The position numbers and the translations under genes are program-made. Positions 1-5,602 of a stretch of 5,602 bases of DNA are shown one piece after another; position 1 is the stretch's first letter; the number at the start of each line of letters is the position of its first letter. Below the pieces are notes generated by a model. That model was not told the origin of the DNA, ran no database searches, and saw nothing but the letters and a program-made list of their open reading frames with translations. Source of the DNA: a bacterium (GTDB lineage Bacteria; UBA4055); the NCBI GenBank assembly GCA_029559475.1, contig JAKQBN010000042.1, positions 1 to 5,602 of the forward strand, given 5' to 3'.

Positions 1-294
1 AATGGTATAGAAAGTCAGATTCCTTATTCTGTCGCCGACAAGCTCGTCAAAATTCCGTCTGCCTTCAAGAAATTCTAAAACCGGCTTAAAAAGATAAACA
101 GCGGTCAATATGCATGGGAGTATAAAGAAAGCCGAGATCCTCAGGAAAGAATAAAAGATCTCGGCATAACGACCGGAGAAGATCGCGAGAATGATATTCA
201 AAACAAGCATAATTGCGGCATATAGCGAAACTGACCCTAAATATAGGTTCCGCGTTCTGTTCCTGAAAAATTCTTTTAGTATTTTCTTAATCAT
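1..294 (-). CDS. N-terminal part of a two-helix inner-membrane protein, 3' end beyond the window
   Basis: An open frame of 98 codons runs from the ATG at 294 to the left edge without a stop, so only the N-terminus is visible. It starts MIKKILKEFFRNRTRN, a strongly basic segment expected to stay in the cytoplasm. Two hydrophobic helices follow, at about residues 17-39 and 47-70, joined by a very short loop. After them comes a charged, probably cytoplasmic stretch (PVLEFLEGRRNFDELVGDRIRN). A short two-helix anchor followed by a charged linker is a layout seen in membrane-bound signalling enzymes such as class III adenylate cyclases or SpoIIE-type phosphatases. No catalytic domain is visible, so that is only a guess. 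The ATG overlaps the lipoprotein stop (TGATG) and I see no good ribosome binding site before it, which suggests translation is coupled to the lipoprotein gene. I am confident it is a real gene; its function is unknown. Confidence 0.75.
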   Translation of the reverse strand, partial: MIKKILKEFFRNRTRNLYLGSVSLYAAIMLVLNIILAIFSGRYAEIFYSFLRISAFFILPCILTAVYLFKPVLEFLEGRRNFDELVGDRIRNLTFYTI

Positions 295-296
295 CA
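292..296 (-). promoter_or_regulatory. TGATG stop/start overlap (likely translational coupling)
   Basis: On the minus strand the lipoprotein stop TGA (296-294) shares its final A with the ATG (294-292) of the membrane-protein gene. The bases just upstream (AATATACCTTG) hold no purine-rich ribosome binding site. Ribosomes finishing the lipoprotein could restart here, which would tie the levels of the two proteins together. The overlap is seen directly; the coupling is inferred. Confidence 0.55.
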
Positions 297-1154
297 AGGT
301 ATATTTTTATTATCGACAAGTATAGCATTCGAGCTCGGAACAGTTGCCTGTCCGGCAGTAAAAATATTTCTTATAAGAGAGATGCCGTTTCCTGTAATAT
401 CAGCCGATCCGAAAGAGCAGAAAGCCGCCGAAAATCCGTTGGCCATAACTTTAATATGCTCAGTAACATCGATCCCTCTCATTCTTGTATTACCGCCTCT
501 AACTTCTATGCTGTCTTCAAATATTGTCTGGGAACCGGTAGTTTCATCCCATGCTCCAAAAAAAAGCGCTCCTTCAGCAGTGATCTGGTAGGGATTCGGA
601 TCAGGGAAATCGTATTCGCCCTCAGCAAATATATAAACATGAGAATCAATGTTAAAGTCGGTAACAGCGAAATTAGAGCTGTCTACAAAGGTAAAAGAGG
701 TCGAATCGTAAGGATATCTAACTGCCGGACAGATATATTCAGTTGTTTCGGGTTTATAAGAAAGCACGAGATCATACATATCTTTCTCATTAACAACATC
801 CAAATATACTGTATCGTTATTGTTTCCTACCAGTATGTTGTTGATCCCAACCGGTAAGTTTCTCATTACGGCAAGACCTGATGAATCCGTGTGAACCGTA
901 TCAACACCGTTTATCATTATTCTGATGCCATTTCTATCGGTTCCGGGCGTTACCGTTGTGCTTGATCCGACATTGATGATCGGATTTATAACGAAAACAG
1001 CACTCGTTGTTTCTCCGTAGAATCCGGGAGTTTCAGGTCCCAGAGGATCATCATTCGGCTTGGTACCGTCGTCATCGCTGCATGATATAATCAGACCCAG
1101 TGATATTACGGCGAAAATATATAACATTGATTTATTCGTAAAATACTTTTTCAT
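294..1154 (-). CDS. Surface-type lipoprotein of unknown function with a carboxypeptidase-regulatory-like beta domain
   Basis: This 286-residue protein begins with a type II signal peptide: a basic start (MKKYFTNKS), a hydrophobic core (residues 10-23) and a lipobox LIIS-C, so Cys25 should be lipidated. The mature end reads CSDDDG, followed by a flexible Pro/Gly/Asp-rich stretch to about residue 45. Residues 75-110 carry the pattern I-x-I-N-G...T-D-S-S-G-L-A...N-L-P-V-G, typical of small carboxypeptidase-regulatory or prealbumin-like beta-sandwich domains. The rest is rich in Asp, Asn, Thr, Ser and aromatic residues, looks all-beta and has no helices crossing the membrane. Its last third (I-x-V-x-G, A-D-I-T-G-N, N-I-F) could be beta-helix-like, but this is weak. 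I see no catalytic motif. The start is fixed by a strong AAAGGAGG five bases before the ATG. It lies 48 bases after mutB and overlaps the next gene by one base. The lipoprotein call is firm; the role is unknown. Confidence 0.88.
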   Translation of the reverse strand: MKKYFTNKSMLYIFAVISLGLIISCSDDDGTKPNDDPLGPETPGFYGETTSAVFVINPIINVGSSTTVTPGTDRNGIRIMINGVDTVHTDSSGLAVMRNLPVGINNILVGNNNDTVYLDVVNEKDMYDLVLSYKPETTEYICPAVRYPYDSTSFTFVDSSNFAVTDFNIDSHVYIFAEGEYDFPDPNPYQITAEGALFFGAWDETTGSQTIFEDSIEVRGGNTRMRGIDVTEHIKVMANGFSAAFCSFGSADITGNGISLIRNIFTAGQATVPSSNAILVDNKNIP

Positions 1155-1202
1155 TTCAGCCTCCTTTAAGGAATTCTCAAGCTGTTTTTAATATTAAATT
1201 CA
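1155..1202 (-). other. mutB-lipoprotein spacer: AT palindrome, no terminator seen
   Basis: This 48-base gap holds the lipoprotein ribosome binding site and a perfect 12-base palindrome, TTTAATATTAAA (1187-1198), just after the mutB stop. There is no GC-rich hairpin followed by T residues, so transcription from mutB may continue into the lipoprotein gene. The AT palindrome could be part of a promoter or a protein site, but such sequences also arise by chance in AT-rich DNA. I cannot tell from sequence whether the lipoprotein has its own promoter. Confidence 0.4.
1160..1167 (-). promoter_or_regulatory. Strong Shine-Dalgarno site of the lipoprotein gene
   Basis: On the minus strand the sequence AAAGGAGG ends five bases (CTGAA) before the ATG at 1154. 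It is a near-perfect match to the 16S rRNA tail and the strongest ribosome binding site in the window. It fixes the start at 1154 rather than at the later in-frame ATG for Met10. Confidence 0.85.
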
Positions 1203-3356
1203 CTACTCCCTGTCCTGTTTTACCTTCTCGATCAGAATTTCAAGTATCTTGATCGCCGAGTCCGCTATGACCGTACCCGGACCGAAGATCGCTGCTGCAC
1301 CTGCCTTATACAGATAATCATAATCCTGAACCGGTATTACTCCGCCGACTATGATCATAATATCTTCCCTTCCGAGCTTTTTAAGCTCTTCGATGACATC
1401 CGGAACGAGTGTTTTATGACCTGCGGCGAGTGAAGAAACGCCGAGTATGTGAACGTCGTTCTCAACAGCTTCTTTCGCCGATTCTTCAGGAGTCTGGAAC
1501 AATGGACCCATATCGACATCGAAACCGAGATCGGCAAAGCTGGTCGCGATAACTTTAGCGCCTCTGTCGTGGCCGTCCTGACCCATTTTAGAGATCATTA
1601 TACGGGGTCTTCTGCCCTCGAGTTTTTCAAATTCAGCCACGAGTTTTGCGGCCTTATCGAATGTACTGTTATTTTTCGCCACGCCTGAATATACTCCCGA
1701 AATAGTTTTAACAACTGCTTTGTGTCTTCCGAAATGTTTTTCGCAGGCATCCGAGATCTCGCCGAGCGTAGATCTTACTTTAGCCGCCTCAACGCATAAT
1801 TCGAGAAGGTTGCCTTTTCCTGTTCTTGCGCATTCCGATATTGCTTCAAGCGACTTTTTAACAGCCGCTGGATCTCTTTCAGCTTTAAGTTTGTTCAGTC
1901 TTTTTATCTGAGCGTCTCGGACCGCGGTATTATCTACTTCAAGAACATCGATAGGATCCTGTTTAGCGAGCCTGTATTTGTTCACCCCGACTATGATATC
2001 TTCTTTCGTGTCTATTTTAGCCTGTTTTCTCGCCGCTGCCTCCTCGATCCTCATTTTCGGAATACCGCTTTCGATAGCCTTAGCCATTCCGCCGAGCTTT
2101 TCAACTTCTTCTATGCGCGCCCATGCCTTATCGACAAGTTCCTTGGTCAGCATTTCGACAAAATACGAACCGCCCCAGGGATCGACCGCTTTAGTAATTC
2201 CCGTTTCCTCCTGCAGATATATCTGCGTATTCCTTGCGATCCTGGCCGAGAAATCTGTCGGAAGAGCTATCGCTTCATCGAGTGCGTTCGTGTGAAGAGA
2301 TGAAGTGTGTCCGAACGCTGCAGCAAGGGCTTCATTGCAGGTACGGATCACGTTATTAAAAGGATCCTGTTCAGTAAGGCTCCAGCCGGAAGTCTGAGAA
2401 TGGGTTTTCAGTTTTAAGGATTTAGGGTTCTTAGGCTTGAATTCATTTACAATCTTTGACCACAGAAGCCTACCCGCTCTCATTTTTGCGATCTCCATAT
2501 AATGGTTCATTCCCACGCCCCAGAAGAACGAAAGTCTCGGCGCGAATGCGTCGATATTAAGACCCGCATTTACTCCTGCCCTCAGATATTCCCAGCCGTC
2601 TGCGAGAGTATATGCGAGTTCGATATCAGCTGTAGCTCCCGCTTCCTGCATGTGGTAGCCGGATATTGAGATCGAATTGAAAAGAGGCATATTCTTCGAT
2701 GTATATTCGAAAATGTCCGAAATTATCTTCATTGACGGTTTCGGCGGATAGATATAAGTGTTTCTTACCATGAACTCTTTTAAAATATCGTTCTGGATAG
2801 TTCCTGAAAGTTCATCCAGCTTAGCTCCCTGCTCGAGCGCAGTAACAATGTAGAATGCCATTACGGGCAGAACCGCGCCGTTCATAGTCATCGAAACCGA
2901 CATTTTATTTAACGGTATATGATCGAACAGGATCTTCATGTCCTGCACGGAATCTATCGCCACGCCCGCTTTTCCGACATCGCCTTTCACCCTCGGATGA
3001 TCCGAATCGTAACCTCTGTGAGTAGCCAGATCGAACGCTACCGAAAGACCTTTCTGACCTGCGGCAAGGTTCCTTCTATAGAAGGCGTTAGATTCTTCCG
3101 CGGTCGAAAATCCTGCGTACTGCCGTACTGTCCACGGCGCCGTAGCTCCCATAGTCGAGAAAGGGCCTCTAAGGTACGGTGTAACTCCGGCATCATAATC
3201 AAGAAAGTCAAAGTCCTTCACTTCATTTTTTGTATAAAAAGGATCGACAGTTATCTGTTCAGGCGATATATAAGGTTTTTTTGAAGATTTCTTCTGAACC
3301 ATTACGGTTTTTTTCAGCGCCTGATCGTAATCTATTTTTGAAAAATCGGGTTTCAT
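1203..3356 (-). CDS. mutB: Methylmalonyl-CoA mutase, large (catalytic) subunit
   Basis: This subunit performs the adenosylcobalamin-dependent radical rearrangement between succinyl-CoA and (R)-methylmalonyl-CoA in the cytoplasm. The 717-residue length is normal for the family. Residues about 40-560 form the substrate-binding barrel, with hallmark stretches [30 protein letters not shown] and [15 protein letters not shown]. Residues about 583-715 are the cobalamin-binding domain with D594-x-H596-x-x-G599, where His596 is the lower axial cobalt ligand, then SSL (641-643) and GG (671-672). By recalled alignment to the Propionibacterium enzyme, Tyr80, Gln188, Arg198 and His235 match its Tyr89, Gln197, Arg207 and His244. 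The Tyr/Arg pair marks methylmalonyl specificity; isobutyryl-CoA mutase has Phe and Gln there. The ATG follows AGGTGAT, and mutA ends 15 bases upstream. It should pair with MutA. No defects are seen and the stop is TAG. Confidence 0.98.
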   Translation of the reverse strand: MKPDFSKIDYDQALKKTVMVQKKSSKKPYISPEQITVDPFYTKNEVKDFDFLDYDAGVTPYLRGPFSTMGATAPWTVRQYAGFSTAEESNAFYRRNLAAGQKGLSVAFDLATHRGYDSDHPRVKGDVGKAGVAIDSVQDMKILFDHIPLNKMSVSMTMNGAVLPVMAFYIVTALEQGAKLDELSGTIQNDILKEFMVRNTYIYPPKPSMKIISDIFEYTSKNMPLFNSISISGYHMQEAGATADIELAYTLADGWEYLRAGVNAGLNIDAFAPRLSFFWGVGMNHYMEIAKMRAGRLLWSKIVNEFKPKNPKSLKLKTHSQTSGWSLTEQDPFNNVIRTCNEALAAAFGHTSSLHTNALDEAIALPTDFSARIARNTQIYLQEETGITKAVDPWGGSYFVEMLTKELVDKAWARIEEVEKLGGMAKAIESGIPKMRIEEAAARKQAKIDTKEDIIVGVNKYRLAKQDPIDVLEVDNTAVRDAQIKRLNKLKAERDPAAVKKSLEAISECARTGKGNLLELCVEAAKVRSTLGEISDACEKHFGRHKAVVKTISGVYSGVAKNNSTFDKAAKLVAEFEKLEGRRPRIMISKMGQDGHDRGAKVIATSFADLGFDVDMGPLFQTPEESAKEAVENDVHILGVSSLAAGHKTLVPDVIEELKKLGREDIMIIVGGVIPVQDYDYLYKAGAAAIFGPGTVIADSAIKILEILIEKVKQDRE
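1560..1577 (-). other. Cobalamin-binding motif DGHDRG in MutB
   Basis: These six codons encode residues 594-599 of MutB, the D-x-H-x-x-G signature of base-off/His-on cobalamin binding. The histidine replaces the dimethylbenzimidazole base as cobalt ligand, and the aspartate hydrogen-bonds to it. Its presence here and absence from MutA shows which subunit carries the cofactor. Confidence 0.95.
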
Positions 3357-3359
3357 TTT

Positions 3360-3366
3360 ATCACCT
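3360..3366 (-). promoter_or_regulatory. Shine-Dalgarno site of mutB
   Basis: On the minus strand AGGTGAT lies three bases before the mutB ATG, within the 15-base gap after the mutA stop. It pairs with the ATCACCT part of the usual 16S rRNA tail, so it is a complete site shifted toward the 3' side of the consensus, which explains the short apparent spacing. Confidence 0.7.
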
Positions 3367-3371
3367 GCTGT

Positions 3372-5330
3372 TTAGTTTAACTTCTTAATACCGAGTTTAG
3401 CCTGAATGCCCCTTATAGTTTCTAAAGAATCGGATTTTACGTGAATAAATTCATCCACGCCCGATTTTTTAAGATCCTCAATAATGTCTTTAGGATATCC
3501 TGCGAGAATAACGACGACGCCCGGGCTCACTGACTTGATCTTCGCGGCTATTTCAGGAGCGAATACAGGATATTCCTCATCGCTTGAGCAGACAACGATT
3601 ATCTCCGCTTTTGAATCGTATGCTGATTTAACTGCATCATCCGCGGTTTTAAAGCCGTTGTTGTCTATTATCGAAAATCCGCCTGCAGCAAGATATGAGG
3701 AAGCGAACGAAGCTCTTGCTTTTCTCATAGTAAGATTGCCTATCGTAGCCATAAAAGCTGTGACTTTTTTGCCTTTTGTCTCATTGAATTTCTCGGTCAT
3801 CATTCTTAATTCTTCGAACTGCTCTGAGAGTCTGTAAGGTCTTATCTTCTCGACTGTAAGCTTTGAGTCTGTATAAAGCTCTTCTTTAAAGATCTTCAGC
3901 GTCTGTTCAGGTCTTATATTATCGCAGGAGCATTTTAATACTTCTGCAGGGTTCGGAACATGATTGGTTCCGACAAGGCTGTCTCTTCTGTTTGAAAAAT
4001 TCGAAAGTCTTTTTACTTTCAGCTCGGCAAGTTCTTTCTGGATATCGCCTCTTTTCAATGCTTCATAAATTCCGCCTTCAGCCTCGATCTTCTGGAACAG
4101 TTTCCATGCTTGTTTCGCGATAAGATCAGTCGCTTTCTCGATGTAATAAGAACCTTTTGAAGGATCTATGAATTTGTCCAGGTGGGATTCGTCTCTTAAG
4201 ATCAGCTGAGTGTTACGTGCGATCCTTGATGAAAAGCTGTCAGATTCGCCGATGCACACATCATACGGAAGCACCGTAAGCGAGTTACAGCCGCCGATCA
4301 CGGCAGACATCGCTTCAGTAGTTGTTCTGAGCATATTTACATACGGATCATAGACGGTCTTATTAAACAGGCCGGTTTTCGCATGAATTTCAGCCGGTTT
4401 GATCGCTTTATTATCGTAAGCGCTGCCTAAATTGGACCATAACATCCTCAAAGCTCTGAGACCGGCTATCTCTAAGAGGTAATACTGCCCTACAGCGTAT
4501 GATAATTCTATTTTGTCTGAAAATTCGCTGAAAGATAATTTTTTCGCTGCATTTTCTTTGTAAAAAACCGCCGATGATAAAAGATAAGCTATTTTCTGAA
4601 CTATCGTAGCTCCCGAATCATGGAAATGTCCGTTGGATATCACAAGACCTTTAAAGTGCGGATATTTTCCGCAATCTTCGAAGATCTCTTTCATTTCAGC
4701 GATCCTTTTCTTTTCGCCTTTTGCGAAACTTCCGTTCAGGGCGAGTTCTTTTAAAGGATCGTTATCTATTGAACCTTTAGTCTTTTCATCTAATGAACCT
4801 CTGATCATTTCGAAGATCTCTTTTGAAGCTACTCCGGCTTCTATATTCACACCGGTCTTTTTAAGGTCGATGTTCTTAAGAATTTTATTCAGATCCGCTT
4901 TTGAGTTTATTACAATACCGCGGCATTTTTCGTATGAACATTCGCATTTGCAGGTTCCGCCGGATTTTCCGCTTGTTAGTCCGCAGCTTAATTTAAGATC
5001 GATAGCTTCAGCTCCGCTTTTAAGAGCTTCTCCGATCAGAACAGAAGCTTTTTTCGGATCAGCGTTTGCGATCTGCTGCCTGACCGTCCAATCGTTCTCT
5101 TTCGAGACCTGTTTATTGCTTCTCAGATACGGGAATTTACCCGGCTGATCGTCCGGAATAGTTATGTTCTCGATATCTAAACCCTTGTAATAGGGTTCCA
5201 TCTCAAATCCCTCATAGGTCTTCCACCAGATCTTATCGTAAGGTTTCCCTTTAAGATCTTTCAGGACTTCCTCCATCCACTTGCTCTTGGTGCTTTCGGA
5301 CGGAAAATCTTTAAATTTCTTCAATTTCAA
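3372..5330 (-). CDS. mutA: Methylmalonyl-CoA mutase, small (non-catalytic) subunit
   Basis: The product is a paralogue of MutB that stabilises the heterodimer and is not expected to catalyse. It has 652 residues in the longest reading, slightly long for the family. Family marks include WTVRQ (81-85), GHFHDSGAT (234-242), SSRIARNTQLILRDE (367-381) and DPSKGSYYIE (389-398). Aligned by eye to MutB, catalytic Tyr80, Gln188 and Arg198 become Gln86, Asp189 and Asn199, and the cobalamin motif DGHDRG becomes TMRKAR (534-539), so it should not bind B12. An unusual stretch at about 114-138 carries Cys116, 127, 129, 131 and 136, and looks like an insertion relative to Bacteroidota homologues I recall. 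No in-frame ATG lies upstream. There are two TTG candidates, at 5330 and 5324; GGGAG sits seven bases before the second but only one before the first, so 5324 is more likely. Numbering here counts from 5330. Confidence 0.95.
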   Translation of the reverse strand: MKLKKFKDFPSESTKSKWMEEVLKDLKGKPYDKIWWKTYEGFEMEPYYKGLDIENITIPDDQPGKFPYLRSNKQVSKENDWTVRQQIANADPKKASVLIGEALKSGAEAIDLKLSCGLTSGKSGGTCKCECSYEKCRGIVINSKADLNKILKNIDLKKTGVNIEAGVASKEIFEMIRGSLDEKTKGSIDNDPLKELALNGSFAKGEKKRIAEMKEIFEDCGKYPHFKGLVISNGHFHDSGATIVQKIAYLLSSAVFYKENAAKKLSFSEFSDKIELSYAVGQYYLLEIAGLRALRMLWSNLGSAYDNKAIKPAEIHAKTGLFNKTVYDPYVNMLRTTTEAMSAVIGGCNSLTVLPYDVCIGESDSFSSRIARNTQLILRDESHLDKFIDPSKGSYYIEKATDLIAKQAWKLFQKIEAEGGIYEALKRGDIQKELAELKVKRLSNFSNRRDSLVGTNHVPNPAEVLKCSCDNIRPEQTLKIFKEELYTDSKLTVEKIRPYRLSEQFEELRMMTEKFNETKGKKVTAFMATIGNLTMRKARASFASSYLAAGGFSIIDNNGFKTADDAVKSAYDSKAEIIVVCSSDEEYPVFAPEIAAKIKSVSPGVVVILAGYPKDIIEDLKKSGVDEFIHVKSDSLETIRGIQAKLGIKKLN

Positions 5331-5448
5331 GCTCCCGCTTTTTATTTAAACAAATATTTTGAAATCTACTGCTTCCTGCAGTTCTGTAATATAAATAATG
5401 CGGAAAGAAAAATAAATACTTAAAGTTAATAAAATATTATAAAGTTAA
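5331..5448 (-). promoter_or_regulatory. Leader/promoter region of the mutA-mutB operon
   Basis: This 118-base AT-rich spacer lies between the stop of the upstream gene and mutA and is the likeliest place for the operon promoter. A TATATT that could serve as a -10 element lies near 5388-5393, but no convincing -35 partner sits at the right distance. A Bacteroidota-style TAnnTTTG is matched only with one mismatch (AATATTTG, about 5349-5356). A small stem-loop (ACTGC, five-base loop, GCAGT) spans 5368-5382 with no T-run after it. The conserved B12-box bases of a cobalamin riboswitch are absent. The exact promoter cannot be placed from sequence alone. Confidence 0.35.
5332..5336 (-). promoter_or_regulatory. 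Shine-Dalgarno site of mutA, decides between two TTG starts
   Basis: On the minus strand GGGAG is followed by C and TTG at 5330, then AAA and a second TTG at 5324. A one-base spacer to the first TTG is too short for normal initiation, while seven bases to the second is near optimal. The site therefore supports a start at 5324 with the N-terminus MKKFKDFP, two residues shorter than the longest reading. Confidence 0.55.
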
Positions 5449-5449
5449 T
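5421..5449. repeat. Pair of 10-base direct repeats TAAAGTTAAT
   Basis: TAAAGTTAAT occurs at 5421-5430 and again at 5440-5449 on the plus strand, with starts 19 bases apart (about two helical turns). The second copy touches the stop codon of the upstream gene. The spacing would suit binding of a dimeric regulator upstream of mutA, but the region is so AT-rich that a chance repeat is quite possible. Confidence 0.35.
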
Positions 5450-5602
5450 TATAGTGAGCTCAGATAATTATCGTAACTTTCGAGTTCTTCAAGAGTGATC
5501 ATTCCGTTCACTATTTCGTTATCCGAGCTGAAGATCTCCGAACTGTCCGAACTCCACTTTTCTTTATCATACAGATCGTTAGAATATATCACATCATCAT
5601 AG
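5449..5602 (-). CDS. C-terminal end of an unrecognised protein with an acidic serine-rich tail
   Basis: Reading right to left from the window edge, one frame is open for 50 codons and ends at TAA (5451-5449); the start lies outside the window. The visible residues begin YDDVIYSNDLYDKEKW and end ITLEELESYDNYLSSL. They contain 13 Asp/Glu, 10 Ser, only two Lys and no Arg, for a net charge near -11, with a repeated Ser-Ser-acid pattern (SSD, SSE, SSD). There is no hydrophobic segment. The last 15 residues could form a short helix. The frame ends cleanly before the AT-rich spacer and has the same orientation as mutA, which supports a real gene end. I do not recognise the family, and 50 residues of tail are too little to assign a function. 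Confidence 0.6.
   Translation of the reverse strand, partial: YDDVIYSNDLYDKEKWSSDSSEIFSSDNEIVNGMITLEELESYDNYLSSL

Noticed and set aside
456-857. Plus-strand open frame of 133 codons opposite the lipoprotein gene
   Set aside because: The minus-strand frame has a strong ribosome binding site, signal peptide and lipobox. The plus-strand product looks random and has no supporting context.
1155-1202. Terminator between mutB and the lipoprotein gene
   Set aside because: There is no GC-rich inverted repeat with a T-run. The only symmetric element is an AT palindrome, which would be too weak.
2919-3284. Plus-strand open frames opposite mutB (also at 1449-1688, 1720-1911 and 1978-2295)
   Set aside because: MutB is conserved along its whole length on the minus strand, and the opposite frames show no motifs.
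1203-3356. MutB as isobutyryl-CoA, ethylmalonyl-CoA or 2-hydroxyisobutyryl-CoA mutase
   Set aside because: Tyr80 and Arg198 are the methylmalonyl-type specificity residues, the cobalamin domain is on the same chain, and a MutA-type partner is encoded directly upstream.
4923-4985. Frameshift or sequencing error as the cause of the MutA cysteine stretch
   Set aside because: The frame continues without a break into recognisable MutA sequence on both sides. One alternative frame has a stop here and the other gives an unlikely, strongly basic peptide, so a double compensating shift is not supported.
4633-5148. Plus-strand open frame of 171 codons opposite mutA
   Set aside because: It lies wholly antisense to a clear MutA coding region, and its protein shows no recognisable motif. 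It is a by-product of codon use on the other strand.
5368-5382. Stem-loop as a rho-independent terminator for the upstream gene
   Set aside because: The stem is only five base pairs and no T-run follows on the transcribed strand.
5331-5448. Possible cobalamin riboswitch before mutA, suggested by the B12-dependent product
   Set aside because: The spacer is short and AT-rich and lacks the conserved B12-box bases and the multi-stem structure. B12 riboswitches mostly control B12 synthesis and uptake genes.
1-5602. CRISPR array, insertion sequence, tRNA or rRNA
   Set aside because: No regular spaced repeats, transposase-like frame, terminal inverted repeats or tRNA cloverleaf were seen, and nearly all of the window is coding.

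Overview
The window is a run of same-strand genes, all read right to left (minus strand). Its core is a complete pair for heteromeric, adenosylcobalamin-dependent methylmalonyl-CoA mutase: mutA (small subunit) followed after 15 bases by mutB (large, catalytic subunit). The organism looks like a member of Bacteroidota or the wider FCB group. The pointers are the split two-subunit mutase with a Bacteroidota-like small subunit, moderately AT-rich DNA, and a lipoprotein whose mature end is Cys-Ser-Asp-Asp-Asp, the type of acidic signal that sends lipoproteins to the surface in Bacteroidota. This is an inference, and I cannot name a genus.

Layout from right to left, in the order of transcription. 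At 5449-5602 is the last 50 codons of an unrecognised gene with a very acidic, serine-rich tail. A 118-base AT-rich spacer follows (5331-5448) and probably holds the mut promoter and 5' leader; I see no B12 riboswitch in it. mutA (3372-5330) starts at one of two nearby TTG codons, and mutB (1203-3356) has an ATG start with a good ribosome binding site. After 48 bases comes a lipoprotein gene of unknown function (294-1154) with a very strong ribosome binding site. Its stop codon overlaps the ATG of a membrane protein gene (1-294) that runs off the left edge.

MutA and MutB together would interconvert succinyl-CoA and (R)-methylmalonyl-CoA, either to make propionate from succinate or to use propionate. 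MutB keeps every diagnostic residue of a true methylmalonyl-CoA mutase. MutA has lost both the catalytic and the cobalamin-binding residues, as is normal for the small subunit. The partner genes often found nearby (MeaB/ArgK GTPase, methylmalonyl-CoA epimerase, propionyl-CoA carboxylase) are not in the window. The lipoprotein/membrane-protein pair appears unrelated to the mutase and is probably a separate functional unit.

I found no clear undescribed system. The most unusual item is a cysteine cluster (C-x-C-x-C-x4-C plus one more upstream) in what seems to be a small insertion in MutA. The other observations are modest: a TTG start decided by ribosome binding site spacing, an excess of GATC sites, and short repeats in the spacers.
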